47,566 bases of DNA from SAR324 cluster bacterium. GTDB lineage: Bacteria; SAR324; NAC60-12. Below the pieces are notes generated by a model that was given only the letters and a program-made list of their open reading frames with translations, was not told the origin of the DNA and made no database searches. Shown in pieces: positions 9,276 to 17,932 of the stretch. The stretch is taken from contig JADFZZ010000038.1 in the NCBI GenBank assembly GCA_015232315.1, positions 1-47,566 on the forward strand. The letters are read 5' to 3'. The position numbers were made by a program, and so were the translations under genes. Position 1 is the stretch's first letter, and each line of letters starts with the position of its first letter.

Positions 9276-10040
9276 ATGATGGCCATGAAAATGTTAGACA
9301 ATATCATTCAGTCTTTTCAAATTATTGAAACGTTTCTCAATTCCAGAATTCAGAATCCGCGGTCCCTGTCTCCTGAGCATGAACATGTCATGTCGTTCAC
9401 TCAATTGGGACAACAGATGATTCATTTGTTTGGAAACTCCAGAGACTGTCTTGATTTGTTGAGCGAGGTGGGTCGTTCATTTTTGCATATTGTCGAAGCT
9501 CAATACACTCATTTTCCAGAAAATATTTTCTGGGACTTTGATTATTTTCTGGTGTGCCTGATTCGGGATGCGCTTGCTGAAAAAGAAAATAGCCTGCGTT
9601 ATGTCAGGGAAATTGAAAAAAAAATGATCATGCTTCAGGAACTCTTTGGCATCCAGTCCCCCCTGAAATTTCGCTATGTACATGATTTCATGTATGGCTA
9701 TGACTGGATCAAGTGGGTTCAGAAAGATGCTGAAAACAGGAAGGACCGAGGACCTTTTTCCTCAGAATTTCTGGATTATTTGATCATGCGAGGCCTGGAA
9801 CTGCATCAAAACATTCATCAGAAAACGGATATGGATTACCAACCCCTGTCCCATGAAAGCGAATTCAGAAATGTGTTTTCTTTTTCCAGAGAACCTGATG
9901 TGGAAATCCGGTTGTTTTCACATCTTGCCAGACAGCATTTAATTCCTGTGGAAACCTGGAATGCGGAGGCCCGTCCCGATTGGAACAAGCCGTATTACGA
10001 TCTCAGGGAGAAAAAAGCTGTGGAACTGGAATCAACTTAA
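9276..10040 (+). CDS. hypothetical protein
   Basis: The 254-residue product is soluble, largely helical and rich in aromatic residues (for example ENIFWDFDYFLVCLIRD and YGYDWIKWVQKD). No signal peptide, membrane helix or family motif is recognised. Several ATGs are close together (9276, 9279, 9285, 9291), so the start is uncertain. It follows the prenyltransferase by 36 bases on the same strand and may be co-transcribed with it. Its end faces the convergent phosphatase gene at 10073 with a 32-base gap. Confidence 0.7.
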   Translation: MMAMKMLDNIIQSFQIIETFLNSRIQNPRSLSPEHEHVMSFTQLGQQMIHLFGNSRDCLDLLSEVGRSFLHIVEAQYTHFPENIFWDFDYFLVCLIRDALAEKENSLRYVREIEKKMIMLQELFGIQSPLKFRYVHDFMYGYDWIKWVQKDAENRKDRGPFSSEFLDYLIMRGLELHQNIHQKTDMDYQPLSHESEFRNVFSFSREPDVEIRLFSHLARQHLIPVETWNAEARPDWNKPYYDLREKKAVELEST

Positions 10041-10072
10041 AACGTAAGCGTTCAGCCGTCAGCTATCAGTTT

Positions 10073-12721
10073 TCAGAAATTCTCAAAGACTGGAAGCTTA
10101 ACGATATCTGGTAATTCCAGTTGAAAGCCAACAATGGTGACATCATCCTTCCAGTCACCGTGTGGCAGAAAATTGTCTAAAGCGGCTTCCACAACCGACA
10201 GCAGTTCATTTATAGCCAAATGACTGTGAGCTCTCAACACGGAGAACAGTCGATCCATTCCGAACAAGCCTTCATTGGAATGACATTCTGTCACCCCATC
10301 GGTATAAATCAAAAATTTATCGCCGTTTCGGAGCTGATACACCTGTTCAGTGTAGGCTTCCACTTCTTCCTCCAGCACCCCTAACGGCATACTGATTTTC
10401 TGTGCGGGTAAAAACGGAGTTCCTGTATCCGCGGGAATGATGATCAATTCCGGATGCCCCGCATTGCAGAAGGTGAGTTCCCCTTCGGGTGTCATGCATA
10501 AATAAATTCCGGTAATAAACGTATGCGGCGGAATGCATGAGGCCAGACAGATGTTCAATTCATGCATGATTTGCGCGGGGCTTTTGAGAGATGAAAGATT
10601 GTTCAGGCCCATTTTGGTCATCATGGTGATCAGTGCCGCAGACATGCCGTGTCCCGTGGCATCGCCCAGAAACATTCGCAAATGTCCTTCCCGATTCAAA
10701 TATCCGTCATAATAATCGCCTGAAACGGTATTGCAGGGAGAAAAAACAACGGCACCCTTGATCCTGCTGGAGTCTGGTGGAAAGCGCATGGTAAAATTTT
10801 GTATTTCAGACGCCAGATTCAGGTCCTGTAGCATATTCTGATTCAGATGTTCCAGTTCCAGGGAGGTGTTTTTTAAATTTTCATAGAGTCGTGCGTTGTT
10901 GATGGCCGTTTCGAGTTGATGGACATAACGTTCCACTGTCACCAGAATCGTTTCCTGCAGATCAAAGGGGTCTTGGGTGTTGTTGAAAAAGATGACGCCA
11001 ATGGATTGGTTCTGAACCAGAAGGGGATAGAGCAGACTGGCTTTGATAGGATTGAAACTGTAAATTTTTTGATCGAGTGCAGAAAAATTCCTGGCGGATG
11101 TCGCTGTCACCGGTGAAAGACAGAAAGGCTTTTGCTGGAGGAACACATCGCTGATATAACTGACACCCTGCTGAAGTGGCACGGGAACGCGTTTGAGTGT
11201 TTTAGCTTTTTCCAGATCCATCAGCCCTTCATAAAACCGATAAAGGCTCAATTCTGTTTTTTCGGGGTTCACCAGGAATATTCCCACCTGATCAAACTGG
11301 AAAATTTCCGAAAGCACCTGTTTGACCATGGACATGACCTGATCCAGATCAAGGGTGGCATTTACGGTCTGTGCCACATGATTGAGATGGACCAGTTCAC
11401 GGGTACGTTCCCGGATTGTTTTTTCCTGATTTTCAAGGGTCTGATGCAGTTGCAGGTTTTTTTCTTTCAGTGACAGGCCCAGTTCTTCCACTCTGACAAA
11501 CGCCCGCGAAAACCGGATTGAAAGCACCACTGACTGTGAAAACAGAAACAGCAACAATCCCCAGGACGCAATGTATCCGCTATGGACCAGATAATTGTTA
11601 TACAGAAGATCATTGAGGATGGTGAGACAAAACAGGAAAAATCCCCCCAGAAAAACCAGGGCGCCTTCACGTTTATGAGCTCCGGCAAGAATCAGAACAT
11701 AAACCAGATACATCAGACTGACCAGCAGCAAAGGCTCCCACACGGTGTTTGCATAGGAATAAATTCGTGGTGGTGTCAGCAAGACCAGCAGGAAAAACGC
11801 ACCGGAAATCCAGTTGATGGTTCGAAGAAAGACGCGGTTCCACTCTTCAGGATAAAGATGGTACACAAACAGGAAGATTGCCGGCAATGCCAGATACGCA
11901 CTCAGAAACTCAACCTTGAGAATCCACGACCACCAGTTTTGAGGCATGACTGAATAGAAAAACTGTTCTCCCACCGTCAGGGTTCGTATCGCCAGCGACA
12001 AACAGAACAGACCGAAATACAGTGTGGTCCGATCCTTCTTTCTGAGAAAGAATAAACCGAAATGATAACAGGCCATGATCAGAATACTGCCAAACAAAAA
12101 CCAATCCCAACGAACCATTTGTTTGTCGAGTTCCATGACTTGCGCTTGTTCTCCAAAAAAGATTTGGTGCCAGATTCCCCCCCGGCGATGATGGAAATTG
12201 GACACACGCATGGTGAGATGAATGGTGGAACCTGAGCGCGGAATACTCACCAGGTGGGGAACATAGGCCGGGATCGACTGTTCTGCGGAGGTTCCTACCA
12301 AACCATTTTTCGCGACCACGGTGCCATTGACTTCGAGTTGGTAGGCTGTTCCCACGCAACTGATTCGTAACGCAGGTTGACGCAGATTCTCAGGAAGCAG
12401 AATGTTGAGATGAAACGTCGCATAACCATCGCCCCCCGGTTTTTCTCCGGCAACCTCATAGCCATTCCAAATACCGGGTACCTGAATAACACCGGTCTTT
12501 GTTGACTCAACACCTGATTTCACTTCGTGTTCTGAAAGCAGTTTTTTCCAGTAAAAATCCCACTCGCCATTGAGGGAAAGCACTCCGGTTTTTGAGAAAT
12601 CCCATGTGCTCAAATCCAGCACACCGTTGACCGCGCCCGGAGCTTCGACGCTCTCAGAACGACAAGCGAGTAACCCGAGGCAGAGCGGAAGGATTATCAA
12701 ACTCAGAAAGATTTTTTTCAT
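10073..12721 (-). CDS. 7TMR-DISM receptor with GAF and SpoIIE phosphatase domains
   Basis: The 882-residue protein begins with a lipoprotein-type leader ending LLAC. It then has a beta-rich extracytoplasmic domain (about 35-200, a 7TMR-DISMED-like or galactose-binding fold), seven membrane helices (about 205-420, 7TMR-DISM), a coiled coil, a GAF domain (about 450-600) and a SpoIIE/PP2C phosphatase (about 660-870). The PP2C motifs GDATGHGMSAAL, YTDGVTE and WKDDVTIVGF are all present. It is likely a sensor that controls dephosphorylation of a STAS-type target in response to an extracellular ligand. It pairs in output with the phosphatase at 6362, so two inputs may converge on one switch. Confidence 0.9.
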   Translation of the reverse strand: MKKIFLSLIILPLCLGLLACRSESVEAPGAVNGVLDLSTWDFSKTGVLSLNGEWDFYWKKLLSEHEVKSGVESTKTGVIQVPGIWNGYEVAGEKPGGDGYATFHLNILLPENLRQPALRISCVGTAYQLEVNGTVVAKNGLVGTSAEQSIPAYVPHLVSIPRSGSTIHLTMRVSNFHHRRGGIWHQIFFGEQAQVMELDKQMVRWDWFLFGSILIMACYHFGLFFLRKKDRTTLYFGLFCLSLAIRTLTVGEQFFYSVMPQNWWSWILKVEFLSAYLALPAIFLFVYHLYPEEWNRVFLRTINWISGAFFLLVLLTPPRIYSYANTVWEPLLLVSLMYLVYVLILAGAHKREGALVFLGGFFLFCLTILNDLLYNNYLVHSGYIASWGLLLFLFSQSVVLSIRFSRAFVRVEELGLSLKEKNLQLHQTLENQEKTIRERTRELVHLNHVAQTVNATLDLDQVMSMVKQVLSEIFQFDQVGIFLVNPEKTELSLYRFYEGLMDLEKAKTLKRVPVPLQQGVSYISDVFLQQKPFCLSPVTATSARNFSALDQKIYSFNPIKASLLYPLLVQNQSIGVIFFNNTQDPFDLQETILVTVERYVHQLETAINNARLYENLKNTSLELEHLNQNMLQDLNLASEIQNFTMRFPPDSSRIKGAVVFSPCNTVSGDYYDGYLNREGHLRMFLGDATGHGMSAALITMMTKMGLNNLSSLKSPAQIMHELNICLASCIPPHTFITGIYLCMTPEGELTFCNAGHPELIIIPADTGTPFLPAQKISMPLGVLEEEVEAYTEQVYQLRNGDKFLIYTDGVTECHSNEGLFGMDRLFSVLRAHSHLAINELLSVVEAALDNFLPHGDWKDDVTIVGFQLELPDIVKLPVFENF

Positions 12722-12761
12722 GGGCCGGGCAAAACGATCGAGTGTTGAATAATGATATTGT

Positions 12762-12827
12762 TAGGAACGGCAAAAAAATAAGTTGTAAAAGTTTGCTCGT
12801 GCCCCTACGTCCCGTGGGGCACGTTAT
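12762..12827. repeat. 63-bp dispersed repeat, copy 2 (inverted)
   Basis: The reverse complement matches 5136-5198 with about two differences (one extra G, one C/T change). It contains a GC-rich hairpin, GTGCCCC with GGGGCAC, and no transposase sequence follows. It lies just upstream of the 7TMR-DISM gene start. Confidence 0.7.
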
Positions 12828-12869
12828 CCACCAGGCGAAGCTCGGCTTCGCACCCACAGGAGGTGGGTC

Positions 12870-13001
12870 ATGGAAGACTCAACTGAATCCATAGAGTTTG
12901 AAATCAGAAAAGACAATCAGATTCCCCGCAACGACAACATCATGAATGAAAATATTGATTCAACCAGACTTTTCCGGAGCCTTAAGGAAGGGAGGCCTTA
13001 G
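12870..13001 (+). CDS. possible 43-residue ORF
   Basis: ATG 12870 follows a strong ribosome binding site (AGGAGG at 12859-12864). The frame runs to TAG at 12999-13001 and encodes a charged, soluble peptide. No family is recognised. The binding site sits between short complementary arms CCCAC and GTGGG, which could shade it. The ORF may be a remnant. Confidence 0.3.
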   Translation: MEDSTESIEFEIRKDNQIPRNDNIMNENIDSTRLFRSLKEGRP

Positions 13002-13070
13002 TCATCGTTTAGCCAGTGAGTGGCGAACCGGGAAGGACGATACCGGGAACGGTAGCCCCGGGTTACGTCC

Positions 13071-13225
13071 CAATGTCATCAACTTAAGCATTCTGAATGG
13101 TGCTGTGTTTCAATTCCCCCTTGATTCAAGTGGGTTGGGGGATGTAATTCTGAGCGTTAAATCCCCCATACCCCCTTTGAAAAGGAGGATTCCTCGGCGA
13201 AGAACGCCTTAAGTTGACGACATTG
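13071..13225. mobile_element. MITE copy a (155 bp)
   Basis: The element begins CAATGTCATCAACTTAAG and ends CTTAAGTTGACGACATTG; the ends are inverted repeats with one mismatch in 18. The interior is an imperfect palindrome of CCCCC/GGGGG blocks. There is no coding capacity. No clear target duplication is seen at this copy. It sits inside a GGTAGC...GGGTTACGTCC repeat. Confidence 0.8.
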
Positions 13226-13370
13226 GCCTTTACCCGACAGAGTGCGGTACGAGCGCCGAGGGATCTTAATGCACTGAGTGAACATCAGACTAGAATGTTT
13301 TGAACATAAGACTTACCATGCTTCAAAATGACACCATTTAGAATTGAAAATTAAATAAGATCCGATCGGG

Positions 13371-16300
13371 ATGACACAAAAAATGAATGACCCGACAGCC
13401 ACCACCAGTCCTGCGTCACAGGACGAAAAGGATATTATGGGCAAACTCAATTACCTGGTTTTATTTCTGATGGGACTTATCCCCTTATGGCTGACTTCTG
13501 TGGCTTCAGCCTTTGGCAACCAGCCTCAACACCTTGTGGTGGGAAGCGAACTGGATTTTCCGCCCTATGCGTTGGTCAACGAAAAGGGGGAGGCCGATGG
13601 TTTTTCGGTAGATCTGATGAAAGCTGTGGCAAAGGTCATGAACCTGGAAGTGGAATTCAGGGTAGGCCCCTGGAATGTTATTCGTCAAGAGCTGGAAGAT
13701 AACAAAATTGATGCTCTGCCCCTGGTTTCTGATACCCTCAAGCCCTACGTATCCTTTGAATTGTCTGCAACACATACCATAGCGTATGATGCTTTTTTTG
13801 CGCGCAAGGGTCACCCCGGTTGCACGTCGTTGGCCGATTTGCCCGGTAAGCGGATTCTGGTCAAGCAAGCGAATGTCGCCCATGAAGAATTGATCGCACG
13901 TGGTTTTGCCGCCCAGATTCTGGAGACAGCCACAATTGACGAGGCCCTGCAACGACTCTCACAAGGCGAGGGGGATTGTGCCTTGATGCCTCACCTGACA
14001 GGGTTGTTGACGCTTAAAAAATTAAAACTCAACAACCTGCAAACCTCCAGTCCACCCCTTTCTGAGTATCATCGTAATTTTTGCTTTGCGGTATCCCGTG
14101 GCAACAGCAGATTGCTCGAATTATTCAATCAGGGAATCGCAATCCTTCATGCCACGGGTCAATATGATGAAATTTATGAAAAATGGTTTGGTGCGCTGCT
14201 GTCTGAAGGTATTGACTGGAAGCGTTGGCTCGAATACGGGGCCAGTGTCATTTTTATCTTTACGCTATTGCTGACAGGCCTTCTGGTGTGGAACAGGGCC
14301 CTTCAACGCCAGGTGGCGGAAGAAATTAAAAAATACCGGTCATCTCAGGAAAACCTGAGGCAAAGTGAGCAACGGATCCATCATTTTTTTGAACAACCCC
14401 TGATGGGAATGGCAATCCTCACCCCTGACGCACGATGGTTGGCTGTCAATGACAGACTGTGTGAACTCCTGGGTTATTCGCGGGAGGAACTGCTGACGAT
14501 GAAATGGTCCGCGCTGACTCATCCCGATGATCTGGTTGATGATCTGGAGCAATACAACCGGATTTTTTCAGGAGAAACAGAGGGCTTTTCCCTGGAAAAA
14601 CGTTATCTGCGCAAAGACGGGCAGGTGATGTATGCGCTGATCTCGGTACAAGGTTCCAGAAACCCGGAGGGAACGGTCGAGTATTTCTATGCCATGGTTC
14701 AGGATATCACCATCCGCAAACAATACCTGAAAGCATTGCTGACCAATAATGAATTGCTGGAACGAGTGTTTGCGACAACCCATTTCTGTGTGGTCTATCT
14801 CGATACAAAATTCAACTTCATCCGTGTCAACAAGGCCTATGCTCAAGTCTGTGGATACCCCACAGAGTTTTTCTCCGGAAAAAACCTGTTTCAATTATAT
14901 CCTGACGCGAAAAATGAAGCCATTTTTCAGGAGGTGATCACCACCGGGAACACTTTCACTATCCAGGCCAGATCATTCAGGTTTTCCGATCATCCTGAAC
15001 GGGGAGCCACCTTTTGGGACTGGACCTTACATCCGCTTCTGGATGCCAAGGGTGACGTTGAAGCACTCCTGTTTGTGTTGCTGGATGTGACTGAGAGCAC
15101 CCGCTTGAAAGAAAATCTGCTGGAAACCCGTGAACTGTTGAATGAAGTTCAAAAAATTTCAAAACTTGGTGGCTGGAAATATGACGTCAATACGCGTCGT
15201 CTGCTATGGACCGATGAGGTGTATGCCATTTATGGTGTCTCCCATGATTATGATCCCAACAATATTGCCAGGGATATCGGTTTTTTCCATCATGAAGATA
15301 TGTTGACGATTGGACAGGCTTTTGAAAACGCTGTTCATGAAGGAATACCCTATGACCTGGAACTCCGCTTCATTCGGATGAATGGAGAGCACATCTGGGT
15401 GCGAACCATGGGCACCCCCATCCTGGAAAATAACCGTGTAGTCCGGGTGCTCGGCAATATCATGGATATTACAGATCGCAAAGAGACAGAATTACACCTG
15501 CTACGACAGGAAACAGAACTGAAAGAAGCACAACGCATTGCCCATGTAGGGAACTGGACTCTGGACACAAAAACCAATCATGTCTTCTGGTCGGAAGAAT
15601 TGTATCACATGTTCGGTCTGGATCCGGCAGAGCCACCTCCTGATTACAACTATCACTCCCGGTTGTTTACCCCTGAAAGTTGGGAATGCCTGAACACACA
15701 TTTGTCATTTACCCGGGAACGCGGGATTCCCTATGAGCTTGAACTTGAGATGGTCAGGAAGGATGGGTCCAAAGGCTGGATGCTTGCACGAGGGGAAGCC
15801 ATCAACAACGAAAAAAGGGAAGTCATAGGCCTTCGTGGAATGGCACAGGACATCACTGAAAGAAAACGTATCGAGGCAAAACTGAAGGAAAGTGAAACAC
15901 GATTCCGAACCATCGCTGAGTGGGCCAATGTGGGCTTTTCCCTGATCGTTGACCGACAACAGCGGTGGGTCAATCAAAAATGTGCGGAAATATTCCAGTA
16001 TCCCAAAGAAGACTTGGAGAATCAGACCACGCGTAAACTGTATCCCTCTCAGGAAGCCTATGAACAGTTAGGAAAAGAGGCTTATCCAATCCTCGCTGGT
16101 GGTCAGGTCTATGAAACGGATCAACAGTTGCTCCGACGGGATGGAACAACCATCTGGGTACACTATAATGGCAAAGCGATTGACCCTGACGATATTTCGC
16201 AAGGCACGATCTGGGCGTTGGAAGACATCACGGAACGCAAACGCAATGAGGAGGCCCTGAAACAGGCTAAGCAAGTCGCCGAACAGGCCTTGCGTTCCAA

Positions 16301-17870
16301 AGCGGAGTTTCTGGCAAACATGAGTCATGAAATCCGCACGCCATTGAATGGTGTGATCGGCATGACCAGTTTGCTCATGACCACACCATTGGATGAGACA
16401 CAACAGGACTATGCCAGAACAATTCAGTTGAGCAGTGATCATCTGCTGACCCTCATCAATAACATTCTGGATTTTTCCAAAATTGAATCCGGCAAAATGG
16501 CCCTGGAAAGCGAACCGTTTGAAATTCATGAACTGATTGAACAGACCATGAGGCTGATGGAAGGGAAAGCCCTTGAGAAAAATATTGAGTTGCGGAGCCA
16601 TATTTCACAGGATGTTCCGCTGGTATTGAGAGGGGATGTCACACGAATCCGGCAGATCCTGATTAATCTTCTGGGCAATGCGTTGAAATTTACGCAAACA
16701 GGGAGCGTTGTTGTGTTTGTAGGCCTGAAGCGGTTATCGCTGCTGAAGGAACCCGGACTTGCCGGGGTTGAACTCCTGTTTAGTGTTCGCGACACCGGGA
16801 TTGGAATTCCGGCTGATAAAATAGATAGATTGTTTCAGGAATTTTCACAAATTGACGCGTCCACAACTCGCAAATATGGTGGCTCTGGTCTGGGCCTCAC
16901 CATTTCTAAAAGGCTGGTGGAACTGATGCAGGGGAAAATCACTGTGGAGAGTATTCCGGGCCATGGCTCGACATTTTCTTTTACGCTCTCCCTGATGGCA
17001 TTGATCGATCAGTCACCCCTCAAAACGAACGAAGCCGGGTCTCCTCTGAACCAAAGTGTCATTGATTCCGAAATGGCTCAAAAACGTTCTTTACGGATTT
17101 TGCTGGCAGAAGATAATCCGGTGAACCAGAAAATGACCTTGCTGATGCTGGAAAAATTGGGCTATTCGTCGGATGTCGCGCTCAATGGCCTGGAAGTTCT
17201 GGAGTTGCTGAAGCAGAAAACCTATGATGTGATTTTCATGGATATTCAGATGCCGGACATGGATGGTCTGGAAGCAACCCGTCAGATTGTTGCGCAGTAT
17301 TCCCCTCCAAACAGACCCTGGATTATTGCCATGACCGCCAATGCCCTGCCCGGAGACAGGGAAGTCTATTTGCAAGCCGGAATGGATGATTACCTCAGCA
17401 AGCCCATGACCCTTCAAAGCCTGATGAAAGCCTTGAATCAATATTCTGATCACAGAACTATTGAGCCGGAAGCTCCAACCGGGAAAGACAGTCCGGTTTC
17501 ATCCGACACAGGCAACATTGAACCAGAAGAGTTGCTGGATTTTAACCTGTTGAATGAGCTACAAAGTGCAGTCGGACTCCACGTGTTTCAGCAAATGCGA
17601 ACGTTGTTTGAACAGCAAATGACCGAGGCTCTCCCTGAATTTCAGCATTTCATCAACATCCAGGAACGTGCGCCACTCCGACGGATAGCTCACAAACTCA
17701 AGGGTTCGGCAATCTGTATTGGAGTCATTCAACTGAAAAATCTGCTGAATCAATTGCAATACCTTTCTGATTCTATAGATCCAGACCCTCTGCCTGAACT
17801 GTTGCGGCAACTTCAGCAAAGTTATGACCATACCATGCAGTTGTTGAAGGACTGGGAAAAAACGCTTTAG
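13371..17870 (+). CDS. hybrid sensor histidine kinase: SBP3-TM-5xPAS-HisKA-HATPase-REC-HPt
   Basis: The 1499-residue protein is a complete phosphorelay in one chain. After a signal sequence (about 27-50) comes a periplasmic solute-binding domain of the SBP_bac_3 type (about 55-275), one membrane helix (about 290-312) and about five PAS/PAC repeats (330-975). HisKA has H986 in ANMSHEIRTPLN; HATPase_c is at about 1090-1210; the receiver has D1291 in IFMDIQMPDMDG; the C-terminal HPt has H1441 in RIAHKLKG. It would sense an amino-acid-like ligand and pass phosphate onward to a separate receiver, perhaps that at 5976. ATG 13437 (residue 23) has AAGGA upstream and places the signal peptide at the true N-terminus, so it may be the real start. 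Confidence 0.92.
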   Translation: MTQKMNDPTATTSPASQDEKDIMGKLNYLVLFLMGLIPLWLTSVASAFGNQPQHLVVGSELDFPPYALVNEKGEADGFSVDLMKAVAKVMNLEVEFRVGPWNVIRQELEDNKIDALPLVSDTLKPYVSFELSATHTIAYDAFFARKGHPGCTSLADLPGKRILVKQANVAHEELIARGFAAQILETATIDEALQRLSQGEGDCALMPHLTGLLTLKKLKLNNLQTSSPPLSEYHRNFCFAVSRGNSRLLELFNQGIAILHATGQYDEIYEKWFGALLSEGIDWKRWLEYGASVIFIFTLLLTGLLVWNRALQRQVAEEIKKYRSSQENLRQSEQRIHHFFEQPLMGMAILTPDARWLAVNDRLCELLGYSREELLTMKWSALTHPDDLVDDLEQYNRIFSGETEGFSLEKRYLRKDGQVMYALISVQGSRNPEGTVEYFYAMVQDITIRKQYLKALLTNNELLERVFATTHFCVVYLDTKFNFIRVNKAYAQVCGYPTEFFSGKNLFQLYPDAKNEAIFQEVITTGNTFTIQARSFRFSDHPERGATFWDWTLHPLLDAKGDVEALLFVLLDVTESTRLKENLLETRELLNEVQKISKLGGWKYDVNTRRLLWTDEVYAIYGVSHDYDPNNIARDIGFFHHEDMLTIGQAFENAVHEGIPYDLELRFIRMNGEHIWVRTMGTPILENNRVVRVLGNIMDITDRKETELHLLRQETELKEAQRIAHVGNWTLDTKTNHVFWSEELYHMFGLDPAEPPPDYNYHSRLFTPESWECLNTHLSFTRERGIPYELELEMVRKDGSKGWMLARGEAINNEKREVIGLRGMAQDITERKRIEAKLKESETRFRTIAEWANVGFSLIVDRQQRWVNQKCAEIFQYPKEDLENQTTRKLYPSQEAYEQLGKEAYPILAGGQVYETDQQLLRRDGTTIWVHYNGKAIDPDDISQGTIWALEDITERKRNEEALKQAKQVAEQALRSKAEFLANMSHEIRTPLNGVIGMTSLLMTTPLDETQQDYARTIQLSSDHLLTLINNILDFSKIESGKMALESEPFEIHELIEQTMRLMEGKALEKNIELRSHISQDVPLVLRGDVTRIRQILINLLGNALKFTQTGSVVVFVGLKRLSLLKEPGLAGVELLFSVRDTGIGIPADKIDRLFQEFSQIDASTTRKYGGSGLGLTISKRLVELMQGKITVESIPGHGSTFSFTLSLMALIDQSPLKTNEAGSPLNQSVIDSEMAQKRSLRILLAEDNPVNQKMTLLMLEKLGYSSDVALNGLEVLELLKQKTYDVIFMDIQMPDMDGLEATRQIVAQYSPPNRPWIIAMTANALPGDREVYLQAGMDDYLSKPMTLQSLMKALNQYSDHRTIEPEAPTGKDSPVSSDTGNIEPEELLDFNLLNELQSAVGLHVFQQMRTLFEQQMTEALPEFQHFINIQERAPLRRIAHKLKGSAICIGVIQLKNLLNQLQYLSDSIDPDPLPELLRQLQQSYDHTMQLLKDWEKTL

Positions 17871-17932
17871 GAACGTTCAAAAAATAACTGTGATTTAAAA
17901 CCATTTCCGCTAATTTTTAATAAAAAGCCCTT

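Larger units (their letters stand above)
12722..13370. other. gene-poor region with repeats
   Basis: This stretch lies between the divergent phosphatase and hybrid kinase genes. It holds the second copy of the 63-bp repeat, a hairpin at 12835-12851 (GCGAAGC, loop TCG, GCTTCGC), a possible 43-codon ORF and a 155-bp MITE. It also includes GGTAGC...GGGTTACGTCC (about 13051-13070), a motif shared with the tandem repeats near 25650. The promoters of the two flanking genes must lie here, but I see no convincing pair. Confidence 0.6.

Noticed and set aside
12946-13212. 88-residue ORF
   Set aside because: Most of it is read through MITE copy a and a GGGTTACGTCC repeat; no family resemblance.
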